Part shown: positions 7,173-14,552 of the stretch, one piece after another
Layout: every line of letters starts with the position of its first letter
How positions within the stretch are numbered: position 1 is the stretch's first letter
Assembly (NCBI GenBank): GCA_035647435.1
Contig: DASRNM010000078.1
Span: forward strand, 1-37,398
Direction: 5' to 3'
Length of the DNA: 37,398 bases
From: JAAZFZ01 sp035647435
GTDB lineage: Bacteria; Bacillota; Clostridia; Oscillospirales; Acutalibacteraceae
Notes under the pieces: model-generated
What the model was told of the DNA's origin: nothing
Seen by the model: only the letters and a program-made list of their open reading frames with translations
Databases searched by the model: none
Program-made: the position numbers and the translations under genes

Positions 7173-9211
7173 ATTAAATTACCTACCTGATATATAATAA
7201 ATGTAACTACCCATGCTACAACCGCTTGAAAGGCTAGCGCAAACAATGTCCATTTAGCACTTGCCATTTCTCTTTTAATTGCTGCGACAGCAGCAAAACA
7301 TGGAATGAAAAGCAGCGTATAAACCATTATAGCATAAGCCGCGGGAGGTGTATAGATGGACTGCATAAGAGTTGTGAGGCCCTCGCTCGAGGTGTTGTGA
7401 AGAATTCCCATTGTGCTGACGATTGATTCTTTTGCAACAAGCCCGCTCAAGACAGAAACTGAGCTTTTCCAGTCACCAAAACCTAGGGGAGAAAAAATTG
7501 GTGCAATAGCCTTGCCGAAAAGGCCGAGCATGCTTTCTTCACTGTTTAGCACATGTGTAAATGAAAAATTAAAATACTGTAAAAACCAAATTATTACTGA
7601 AGCGCCCAGCAATATTGTTCCCGCCTTTGTTAGGAAGTCCCAAATCTTTTCCCAAAGGTGCATAAAAAGGGTTTTTGCTGTCGGCATTCGGTATTGGGGT
7701 AGCTCCATTACAAACGGAGCATGGCCACCTTTAAGAACCGTTTTTTGCAATATGTAAGCGCTGATTACTGCGACTATAAGCCCTAGCAAATAAATTGAAC
7801 TAATAGTAATGCCTGTATATTTTGAGAAAAAACTGCCAATGAATAAAGCATAGATAGGCATTTTTGCTCCGCAAGACATGAAAGGAAGAAGCATAATCGT
7901 CAAGCGCCTGTCCTTCTCGTTGCTTAGTGTACGTGTCGCCATAACCGCCGGCACAGTGCAACCGAAACCCATAAGCATTGGCACAAAGGATTTGCCGGAA
8001 AGGCCTATTACGTGGAGGGCTTTGTCCATAATAAAAGCCGCCCTTGCCATGTATCCGCTGTCTTCAAGCAGCGAGAGAAAAAAGAAGAGTATTGCAAGCT
8101 GTGGGAAAAAGCTTAGAACCGAGCCGACACCGGTTATGATTCCATCACACAAAAGAGCAACTGCCCATGAAGGGGTTGAAATAGACTCTAAAGAGCCTCT
8201 GACAACATCAATAAATCTAACATTTATCAAATTATCAACAAGGTCTGTAAGATTTGAGCCGAGTGAGCCAAAGGTGATGTAAAACACAAAAACCATTATC
8301 CCTAAAAATAACGGAATAGCAAGATATTTGTTTGTTACAATTCTGTCAATTTTATCAGAGGTTGTTAACATTCCCTCTTTCTTTGAACTTTTAAGAACCT
8401 GATTTCTAACCTTGCAGATATATTTGTATTTTTGGTCGGCAACAAGCATTTCTCTGTCGAGCGTGCGTGTTTCAATGCGCTTAACAATTTCTTCAATTAT
8501 CTCTTTTTCACTCTCGTTAAGCTCAAGCTTTGCGTAGGTAATGGAGTCGCCTTCAATAAGCTTGACGGCACACCAGCGCAAAGGTAGATTCAGCTGCATG
8601 CATTTGTATTCAATTATACCCTCTATCTCTTTAATTGCAGTCAAAAGCCTTCCAACATATATATTAGGAGGTGCGCCCTGATTGCTATGTATGTCTATAT
8701 GCGTGGAGTTTTCGGCGTGGTGTTCAATCTCATGCTCGCAGGCGCTGATGAGTTTGTGCACATTCGTGCTCTTTGTTGCACTTATAGGTATGACCTTAAT
8801 TCCCAAAAGTGCGGATAATAGCGCAACATCTATTGTATCGCCGCTTTTTTCTATAACATCCATCATATTCAAGGCGATTATCATAGGGACGCCTAACTCA
8901 GCGAGCTGTAAGCTCAAATATAAATTACGCTCAAGGTTTGTTGCGTCAACGATGTTTATTATTAAGTCGGGCTTTTCGTTAATAATATAATTTCTGCTCA
9001 CAATTTCTTCGGCAGAATAAGGGGAGAGAGAATAAATGCCAGGCAAGTCAACCACTGAAACTTCTCCATTTGAACGGATAAGCTTGCCCTCTTTTTTTTC
9101 GACGGTGACACCCGGCCAATTCCCCACATATTGATTCGAGCCCGTTAAAGAATTAAAAAGAGTAGTTTTTCCGCAATTCGGGTTTCCAACCAATGCGTAT
9201 CTATAACCCAT
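7151..9211 (-). CDS. feoB: Ferrous iron transport protein B
   Basis: A 686-residue FeoB, the GTPase-coupled Fe(II) importer of the cytoplasmic membrane. The N-terminal G domain shows G1 GNPNCGKTT (residues 9-17), the WPGVTVEKKEG switch-I region, G3 DLPG (55-58) and G4 NMMD (115-118). A helical guanine-dissociation-inhibitor-like segment comes next, then the membrane domain. That domain contains the two Gate motifs with their Cys residues (GFGCTVPA and SCGAKMPIYALF). The start is taken at the ATG at 9211 because AAAGGA lies ten bases upstream; the TTG three codons earlier is only two bases from it. It follows feoA by 26 bases and overlaps the Cys-rich accessory gene. Confidence 0.97.
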   Translation of the reverse strand: MGYRYALVGNPNCGKTTLFNSLTGSNQYVGNWPGVTVEKKEGKLIRSNGEVSVVDLPGIYSLSPYSAEEIVSRNYIINEKPDLIINIVDATNLERNLYLSLQLAELGVPMIIALNMMDVIEKSGDTIDVALLSALLGIKVIPISATKSTNVHKLISACEHEIEHHAENSTHIDIHSNQGAPPNIYVGRLLTAIKEIEGIIEYKCMQLNLPLRWCAVKLIEGDSITYAKLELNESEKEIIEEIVKRIETRTLDREMLVADQKYKYICKVRNQVLKSSKKEGMLTTSDKIDRIVTNKYLAIPLFLGIMVFVFYITFGSLGSNLTDLVDNLINVRFIDVVRGSLESISTPSWAVALLCDGIITGVGSVLSFFPQLAILFFFLSLLEDSGYMARAAFIMDKALHVIGLSGKSFVPMLMGFGCTVPAVMATRTLSNEKDRRLTIMLLPFMSCGAKMPIYALFIGSFFSKYTGITISSIYLLGLIVAVISAYILQKTVLKGGHAPFVMELPQYRMPTAKTLFMHLWEKIWDFLTKAGTILLGASVIIWFLQYFNFSFTHVLNSEESMLGLFGKAIAPIFSPLGFGDWKSSVSVLSGLVAKESIVSTMGILHNTSSEGLTTLMQSIYTPPAAYAIMVYTLLFIPCFAAVAAIKREMASAKWTLFALAFQAVVAWVVTFIIYQVGNLIWVNMLQ

Positions 9212-9237
9212 AAAGAACAAATCCTTTCACTTTTACC

Positions 9238-9468
9238 TCAAACAGTTTTTACCAATATTGTTTGTGCCTCTTTTTTTCGTAAGCTTAGAGCGTATCCTCT
9301 GACATTGATTTCAATCGGGTCGCCCATAGGTGCGGTTTTTCTCATAACTATTATTGCACCAGGTGTAATGCCCATGTCAATAATATGGCGTCGGAGAGCA
9401 CCGGAACTGCCCAGAGATATAACAACACCCTTTTCGTTGGGTTTTAATCTATCAACAGTTTTCTGCAT
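9238..9468 (-). CDS. feoA: Ferrous iron transport protein A
   Basis: A 76-residue FeoA with the SH3-like fold typical of the family. Recognisable segments are a Gly turn with LGSSGALRRHIIDMGITPG, the strand IIVMRKTAPMGDPIEI and the closing YALSLRKKEAQTILV. FeoA is a small cytoplasmic partner that is thought to contact FeoB and support transport. The ATG at 9468 is preferred because AAGGAG lies seven bases upstream; the ATG at 9474 lies only one base from it. It is the first gene of the iron operon, just behind a strong promoter and the candidate iron boxes. Confidence 0.95.
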   Translation of the reverse strand: MQKTVDRLKPNEKGVVISLGSSGALRRHIIDMGITPGAIIVMRKTAPMGDPIEINVRGYALSLRKKEAQTILVKTV

Positions 9469-9488
9469 TTGCATACTCCTTATTAAAT

Positions 9489-9518
9489 GTTAGCCTTGGT
9501 TAAGTTAGCTTGCGCTAA
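9489..9518. promoter_or_regulatory. Two tandem palindromic operator candidates (iron boxes)
   Basis: Two 15-base direct repeats (9489-9503 and 9504-9518) share 11 of 15 bases and both begin GTTAGC. Each holds a palindrome: TTAGCCTTGGTTAA (9490-9503) and TTAGCTTGCGCTAA (9505-9518). The half-site TTAGC/GCTAA resembles known DtxR/IdeR operators. The second box touches the -10 of the feoA promoter and covers the expected start site, ideal for repression. The likely ligand is the DtxR-type regulator encoded at 6545-6946. Confidence 0.7.
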
Positions 9519-9546
9519 TTCTATCAAAGAACAGTTTGGATGTCAA
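9518..9546 (-). promoter_or_regulatory. Sigma-A promoter of the feo operon
   Basis: On the minus strand a perfect -35 TTGACA (9541-9546) is followed after 17 bases by -10 TAGAAT (9518-9523). Transcription would start near 9511, about 43 bases before the feoA ATG, and run through the tandem palindromes. Confidence 0.85.
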
Positions 9547-9563
9547 CCGTAAACCAGAAAAGA

Positions 9564-9592
9564 TTGACAAAAAATTTAAGATGTTGTATTAT
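9564..9592 (+). promoter_or_regulatory. Sigma-A promoter of the rfbACD operon
   Basis: A perfect -35 TTGACA (9564-9569), a 17-base spacer and -10 TATTAT (9587-9592) point toward rfbA. The leader to the TTG start is about 75 bases. The promoter is divergent from that of feoA and their -35 elements are 17 bases apart, so binding at one could affect the other. Confidence 0.8.
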
Positions 9593-9672
9593 ACACAAAG
9601 TGAATGTTAAATATGTATGTTTGTTTTGTGCAAATACACTACATTATGTGACAAAAAAGGAGTGAGCTGTTT

Positions 9673-10596
9673 TTGAAGGGAATTATTCTTGCCGGCGGTT
9701 CCGGCACAAGGCTTTACCCTTTAACAATGGTTACAAGTAAGCAATTGCTACCTGTCTACGACAAACCGCTTATATATTATCCGTTGTCAACCCTGATGCT
9801 CGCGGGGATTCGGGATATACTTATTATTTCCACGCCTGAGGACACACCTAAGTTTCAATCGCTCATGGGCACGGGTAAGCAATTTGGGATAAAGCTTTCA
9901 TATGCTGTTCAGCCAAACCCTGAGGGGTTAGCGCAAGCGTTTGTAATTGGTGAGGATTTCATAGGTGACGATAGTGTTGCGATGGTTTTAGGTGATAATA
10001 TCTTTTATGGCAGTGGTTTAGGGTATATGCTTCGCCAAGCTGGAAAAAATACAAAAACAAGAGCTACTATTTTCGGCTACTATGTCGAGAATCCAGAGGC
10101 TTTTGGTGTTGTTGAGTTTGACGATAATAGCGTACCTGTTTCGATTGAGGAAAAGCCAGAGGTGCCAAAGTCAAACTACGCTGTAACAGGTTTGTATTTT
10201 TATGACAACAGAGTTGTAGAATATGCAAAATCACTTAAACCTTCAAAGCGTGGCGAATATGAAATAACCGACATAAACAGAATATATCTTGAAAATGGCG
10301 ATTTAGATATTAAACTGTTGGGCAGAGGTTTTGCATGGCTTGACACGGGTACTGTCGAAAACCTGATGAACGCCGCAAACTTTGTGCGCACAGTCGAAAC
10401 ATTGCAAGGCATTAAAATTTCCGCACCTGAGGAAATTGCATATAATATGAGATGGATATCAAAAAAAGCCCTTATAGAATCTGCCAAAAAATATGGCAAG
10501 TCTAACTACGGCAATCATCTCACCCGAGTTAGTGAGGGCAAAATTCTTTATGGTGACGGCTTGGGTGAACGCCCACGCTGGGGGAAGGGCAATTAA
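9673..10596 (+). CDS. rfbA: Glucose-1-phosphate thymidylyltransferase
   Basis: A 307-residue RmlA/RfbA, which joins dTTP and glucose-1-phosphate to give dTDP-glucose, the first step of dTDP-L-rhamnose synthesis in the cytoplasm. The nucleotide-binding signature GGSGTRLYPLT lies at residues 8-18, followed by the SKQLLPVYDKPLIYYPLS sugar-nucleotide segment. FGVVEFD, EEKP and the WLDTGT segment are also present. Length is slightly above the usual 290-295 residues because of a C-terminal tail. The start codon is TTG, with AGGAG ten bases upstream; no better ATG exists nearby. It heads a three-gene operon and its stop abuts the next ATG. Confidence 0.96.
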   Translation: MKGIILAGGSGTRLYPLTMVTSKQLLPVYDKPLIYYPLSTLMLAGIRDILIISTPEDTPKFQSLMGTGKQFGIKLSYAVQPNPEGLAQAFVIGEDFIGDDSVAMVLGDNIFYGSGLGYMLRQAGKNTKTRATIFGYYVENPEAFGVVEFDDNSVPVSIEEKPEVPKSNYAVTGLYFYDNRVVEYAKSLKPSKRGEYEITDINRIYLENGDLDIKLLGRGFAWLDTGTVENLMNAANFVRTVETLQGIKISAPEEIAYNMRWISKKALIESAKKYGKSNYGNHLTRVSEGKILYGDGLGERPRWGKGN

Positions 10597-11148
10597 ATGA
10601 AATTGATTAAAACTCAGCTTGACGGTTTATTCATAGTTGAACCGCAGGTTTTTGGTGACAACAGAGGTTGGTTCTATGAATCCTATTCTCATGAAAAATT
10701 CAAAGAATTAGGGTTAGACACAGTTTTTGTTCAGGACAATCGTTCGTTTTCATGCTGCAAGGGCACAATTCGTGGCTTGCACTGCCAGAAAGAGCCAAAA
10801 GCTCAGGCAAAGCTTCTCTCGTGCACAAGAGGTGCAATTTATGATGTTGCGGTTGATATTAGGCAGGGTTCACCGACGTACCTTAAATGGATTGGTATTG
10901 AACTGAACTCAGCGAACAAGAGCATGATTTATATACCAAAAGGCTTTTTGCACGGCTTTTTGACTCTTACCGATGATGTTGAGGTTTATTATAAGGTTGA
11001 TGAATATTATTCGTCCGATAATGACCGCAGCATCAGATTTGACGACAATCAAATAGGTGTTGACTGGGGCATAAGCGAGCCTATAATTTCATCAAAGGAT
11101 TTGAATGCCCCAAGCTTATCTGAAAGCGATGTTAAATTTATATATTAG
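10597..11148 (+). CDS. rfbC: dTDP-4-dehydrorhamnose 3,5-epimerase
   Basis: A 183-residue cupin-fold epimerase (RmlC) that inverts C3 and C5 of dTDP-4-keto-6-deoxyglucose. Diagnostic segments are DNRGWFYESY, the catalytic His/Lys stretch RGLHCQKEPKAQAKLL and YDVAVDIRQGSPTY. IPKGFLHGFLTL and YYKVDEYY are also present. Length matches the family. The ATG follows directly on the rfbA stop codon with no gap, so translation is coupled. It provides the substrate of RfbD, encoded next. Confidence 0.96.
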   Translation: MKLIKTQLDGLFIVEPQVFGDNRGWFYESYSHEKFKELGLDTVFVQDNRSFSCCKGTIRGLHCQKEPKAQAKLLSCTRGAIYDVAVDIRQGSPTYLKWIGIELNSANKSMIYIPKGFLHGFLTLTDDVEVYYKVDEYYSSDNDRSIRFDDNQIGVDWGISEPIISSKDLNAPSLSESDVKFIY

Positions 11149-11166
11149 TTTGAATCAGGGGTTTTT

Positions 11167-12015
11167 ATGAAAGTTTTAGTAACAGGAGCAAACGGCCAGT
11201 TAGGTTCCGATGTTGTCAAAGAGCTTAAATCACGCAAAATGGAATTTATAGGTGTTGATATTAAGGACTTTGACATAACCGACTATGACAAAACCTTGTC
11301 ATTCATAACAAAGCAGGCACCCGACGCTGTTATTCATTGTGCGGCATATACAGCCGTCGACAAAGCCGAGGATGAGCCTGAAAAATGCCATTTAATAAAC
11401 GACAAGGGCAGTGAAAATGTTGCTTGTGCATGCGCTAAACTCAACGCAAAGATGGTTTATATGAGCACGGACTATGTTTTCAGCGGTGACGGAACGGAGC
11501 CATTTGAGGGCGATGCGCCGAAATCACCTTTAAACGAATATGGCAAATCAAAACTCAACGGTGAGCTTTCGGTTCAAGCTAACTGTGAAAAAAGCTTTAT
11601 TGTCAGAACATCATGGGTTTTTGGCTTAAGTGGCGGCAACTTTGTAAAAACAATGATAAAGCTCGGCAAAGAAAAGGGCAGCATTAATGTTGTGTGCGAC
11701 CAAGTCGGCTCGCCGACCTATACAAAAGACCTTGCAGTTTTGCTGTGTGATATGATAAAGACAAATAAATTCGGTGTATACCATGCAACAAACGAAGGTT
11801 TTTGTTCATGGGCAGATTTTGCGCAAGAGATTATGAATCTTGCGAAATTAAACGCAAAAATTACCCCCATACCCACAAGCGAGTACAAGACAAAGGCAAC
11901 AAGGCCGTTAAACTCAAGACTTTCAAAGGTTTGCCTTGAAGATGCAGGTTTTAATACTCTGCCATCGTGGATAAATGCGTTGAAAAGATATATAGACGAG
12001 CTTAAAAACGAATAA
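11167..12015 (+). CDS. rfbD: dTDP-4-dehydrorhamnose reductase
   Basis: A 282-residue short-chain dehydrogenase/reductase (RmlD) that makes dTDP-L-rhamnose with NAD(P)H. It shows the Rossmann motif TGANGQLG (residues 6-13), the HCAAYTAVDKAE segment, STDYVF, and the catalytic YxxxK pair (Tyr125, Lys129). C-terminal TSEYKTKATRPLNSRLS is the usual substrate-binding end. It lies 18 bases after rfbC and is followed by a strong hairpin. The product would feed rhamnose into cell-wall or capsule polymers. The pathway's 4,6-dehydratase (rfbB) is not in this window. Confidence 0.95.
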   Translation: MKVLVTGANGQLGSDVVKELKSRKMEFIGVDIKDFDITDYDKTLSFITKQAPDAVIHCAAYTAVDKAEDEPEKCHLINDKGSENVACACAKLNAKMVYMSTDYVFSGDGTEPFEGDAPKSPLNEYGKSKLNGELSVQANCEKSFIVRTSWVFGLSGGNFVKTMIKLGKEKGSINVVCDQVGSPTYTKDLAVLLCDMIKTNKFGVYHATNEGFCSWADFAQEIMNLAKLNAKITPIPTSEYKTKATRPLNSRLSKVCLEDAGFNTLPSWINALKRYIDELKNE

Positions 12016-12035
12016 TATTTGAATAAAAATCAATA

Positions 12036-12063
12036 AACCCCCTTGATTAATATCAAGGGGGTT
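12036..12063 (+). terminator. Hairpin after rfbD
   Basis: A perfect 12-base stem, AACCCCCTTGAT (12036-12047) with ATCAAGGGGGTT (12052-12063), closed by a four-base loop. The following T-rich tract is short (ATTTAA), but position and stability fit an intrinsic terminator of rfbACD. Confidence 0.75.
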
Positions 12064-12073
12064 ATTTAACGTA

Positions 12074-12104
12074 AAACAGTAGGTCAAAAACTGACCTACT
12101 GTTT
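12074..12104 (-). terminator. Hairpin serving the minus-strand UspA-like gene
   Basis: A perfect 13-base stem, AAACAGTAGGTCA (12074-12086) with TGACCTACTGTTT (12092-12104), with a five-base loop. Read on the minus strand the stem ends in TTTT. It lies between two convergent genes directly beside the rfbD hairpin, so each gene seems to have its own terminator. Confidence 0.6.
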
Positions 12105-12167
12105 ATGAAAAGAGGATAAAATGAAAAAGGCTTAGAACTAATTAATTAATATATATAATGTTTGCAC

Positions 12168-12617
12168 TTACTCTGTTTTATGCAAAACTTTTACCTTTGC
12201 AGCTTTTTCGGCATTGATTGATGAGGGAAGAATTCTGTAAATCTTGCCTTGCGCATCAACCATACTCACGGGGATTTTTGGCAGCAATGAGTGAAAAGAG
12301 TGAACAAATTTACTGCTGTTTTCACCCGGGAAGCCTGTAACTACAATCAAGGGCTTGAGCTTTGCTGAATGACCTGCCGCCGTATAGACTGCGTCGTCGC
12401 TGAAATAAACAGTCATTTGCGCATCATATGTTTTTGCAAAGTCATAAAGCTTTTCAAGTGCTTGGGTGTTCGGCTCGAAGCAAGATTTTGTCGGGAAAAT
12501 ACTTAAAATTTCAAGCTGTGCGTTCGATTCTAGGGCAATAGCTTTGCCTGCTTCGATCAGTTTGCTGCACTTGAGCTGAGGGGTAACAAAGACCAAAACG
12601 CTGTTGCTTTTTGACAT
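12168..12617 (-). CDS. UspA-like single-domain protein
   Basis: A 149-residue protein with the look of a universal-stress-protein fold, closest in style to the Usp domain of KdpD. The N-terminal strand VLVFVTPQ is followed by a helix (CSKLIEAGKAIALES), a strand (LEILSIFP) and another helix pair. LIVVTGFPGE comes in the C-terminal half. The classic G-2x-G-9x-G(S/T) ATP motif of UspA is not clearly present, so ATP binding is doubtful. It has a very strong ribosome binding site, AGGAGGTGA, eight bases upstream, and stands alone between two hairpins and a promoter region. It may be abundant. The cellular role is unknown. Confidence 0.7.
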   Translation of the reverse strand: MSKSNSVLVFVTPQLKCSKLIEAGKAIALESNAQLEILSIFPTKSCFEPNTQALEKLYDFAKTYDAQMTVYFSDDAVYTAAGHSAKLKPLIVVTGFPGENSSKFVHSFHSLLPKIPVSMVDAQGKIYRILPSSINAEKAAKVKVLHKTE

Positions 12618-12847
12618 CTATAGCTTCACCTCCTCTGGTAGTATTAATCATAACATGCAAATGTTTCGGATTTTGTAAAAATTAGTGTACAGTTTATAAA
12701 CAAATACTACAATTTCTGTAACTTATGAAATTAAAAGGTCTTTATTGCAAGAGAATAAGATAAATTGGTAAATTAGAATAATATATAAGAAAACTAATAT
12801 TACTTATCCGAACATCATACACTTAATAAAGAAACTTTCAAAATTTC

Positions 12848-12876
12848 TTTTGTTTTTTGGTAAAATATGATATAAT
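12848..12876 (+). promoter_or_regulatory. Probable promoter of the serine hydrolase gene
   Basis: A consensus -10 TATAAT (12871-12876) lies 28 bases before the start codon. The -35 is weak (T-rich, around 12848-12855). The rest of the AT-rich 12618-12904 gap shows no further structure I can support. Confidence 0.55.
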
Positions 12877-12904
12877 AACAAAAAATTAATTTGGAGGCAT
12901 TTTT

Positions 12905-14509
12905 ATGGTAGTTAAGAAATCTTTGAAGCTTGATAGGGCCGCTTATCCGGAAGATGTTGGTGTTTCTAGCGCTAAAATTGCCGAATTTCTTGAGGATTTA
13001 GATAAAAGCGATATAGAGGTTCATAGTATTATGGTGCTCAGGGAAGGAAAGGTTGCCTTCGAATTTTGGCACAAACCGTATGCCGCACATATTCCTCATA
13101 CGATGTATTCTGTGAGCAAGTCTTTCACCTCTGCTGCAGTAGGTTTTGCGGTTGATGAGGGATTAATTACGGTTAACACAAAGGTGATCGACATATTTCC
13201 TGAATACAGGCCGATTCAGCCAGGTGAAAACCTTGAAAAGCTAACTGTTTTTCATCTACTCACAATGACTGCGGGCAAGGATGTTAGCTTTCTTGCGGAC
13301 AAAACAAAAAATCAATGGATAAAAGATTTTTTTGACGCAAAGTGGGCATTTGCACCCGGTGAACGCTGGCGTTATATAAGCGAGAATACATATATGCTCT
13401 GCGCAATTTTGCACAGGGTAACGGGCATGTCTGTTATTGACTACCTAATGCCGAGGCTTTTTGAACCGCTTGGAATTGAGCGCCCGTTTTGGGAGACAGA
13501 CGGCAATGGCGTTGAAGCCGGCGGTTGGGGTCTTTTTATTAAAACTGAAGATTTTGCAAAGTTCATGCTTTGCTATTCGCAAGGCGGCAAGTTTGACGGA
13601 AAGCAAATAATACCCGAAAGATGGGCAAAGGATTCTGTTAAAGCTCTTGTTGATAATGAAGAATACGATGCGATGGATTGCAGGAGTGGTTATGGTTATT
13701 GTTTTTGGAGAAACCACGGTTGCCCTAACTCTTACCGTGCAGACGGAATGTTCTCACAGTTTGGGATAGTGTTTGAGGATTACAATGCTGTTTTTATTTT
13801 TACATCAAGTGAAGTTTTTGAGCAAAAAGCAAGGGATTGCATATGGAGGCATTTCCCCGATGCATTTATCGAGCCAAAATCTGAGCCTTATGCAGATCAA
13901 TCTTTGAAAAAGAGATTGACCTTACCACCTTTGCCTGAACTTCAAAAAACAGCGAGAAGCTATGCAACAGAAAGAAGAATCGAAAGCAAGATAATAAGAA
14001 TGAGAAAACCCTTTGCGATAAATGAGATTGGATATCCTGTTAGCATGATGCCCCTTGCAGTTTTTTATATGTCAGCCGACAAGGCAGGTAATATAGACTA
14101 TATTAGGTTTAGATTTGATGAGGCTACTTGCAAAATGAGCTGGTCGGAAGGAAAAGAAAGAAATACAATCCTTTGCGGCATGGACGGAGTGGCAAGAAGA
14201 TGTAAAATTACACTCGGTGGTATTGATTTTACCGTAACGTGTACCGCTGCATGGAAAAACGAAAACACTCTTGAAGTGTGGGTAAGACCGCTTGAGTCAA
14301 TTGCCCAAAGAAGATTAACATTTATTTTCGCCGGCAATAGAGTCAGAATGATTCTGAGAAGCTCACCAGAACTCAAAAGAATATCCGAAAACATCGCCGA
14401 AAGCTGTGCTGAAATGTTTGACAACCCCATGCTAATAAAATTGTTTCAACTAATTCTTGAAAAAGGTCATGGTATTCTTGAGCCTACGCACAGGGGTCAA
14501 ATAATGTAA
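12905..14509 (+). CDS. Beta-lactamase-fold serine hydrolase with extra C-terminal domain
   Basis: A 534-residue protein whose first ~340 residues are a class-C-beta-lactamase/DD-peptidase-type serine hydrolase. The SxxK catalytic pair is Ser69-Lys72 (YSVSKSF), and a Tyr motif around Tyr157 (RWRYISEN) stands in the usual place. The GWGLFIKTEDFAKFM segment is typical of this esterase-like group. The remaining ~190 residues form a beta-rich domain that I do not recognise. No signal peptide is visible, so the enzyme is probably cytoplasmic and more likely an esterase or amidase than a resistance enzyme. GGAGG lies upstream of the ATG. It is followed after 43 bases by a YhhN-family gene. Confidence 0.88.
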   Translation: MVVKKSLKLDRAAYPEDVGVSSAKIAEFLEDLDKSDIEVHSIMVLREGKVAFEFWHKPYAAHIPHTMYSVSKSFTSAAVGFAVDEGLITVNTKVIDIFPEYRPIQPGENLEKLTVFHLLTMTAGKDVSFLADKTKNQWIKDFFDAKWAFAPGERWRYISENTYMLCAILHRVTGMSVIDYLMPRLFEPLGIERPFWETDGNGVEAGGWGLFIKTEDFAKFMLCYSQGGKFDGKQIIPERWAKDSVKALVDNEEYDAMDCRSGYGYCFWRNHGCPNSYRADGMFSQFGIVFEDYNAVFIFTSSEVFEQKARDCIWRHFPDAFIEPKSEPYADQSLKKRLTLPPLPELQKTARSYATERRIESKIIRMRKPFAINEIGYPVSMMPLAVFYMSADKAGNIDYIRFRFDEATCKMSWSEGKERNTILCGMDGVARRCKITLGGIDFTVTCTAAWKNENTLEVWVRPLESIAQRRLTFIFAGNRVRMILRSSPELKRISENIAESCAEMFDNPMLIKLFQLILEKGHGILEPTHRGQIM

Positions 14510-14552
14510 GCATTCGGGTTTATTTTTATCAGTTTTTGGAGGAAAGGTAGTT

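Noticed and set aside
12121..12135. Tiny frame ATG-AAA-AAG-GCT-TAG behind GAGGATAAA
   Set aside because: Four codons between convergent genes; it may be a chance match or gene remnant, with nothing further to support it.
12905..14509. Antibiotic-resistance beta-lactamase
   Set aside because: No signal peptide, an extra C-terminal domain and esterase-like motif context make a housekeeping hydrolase more likely.
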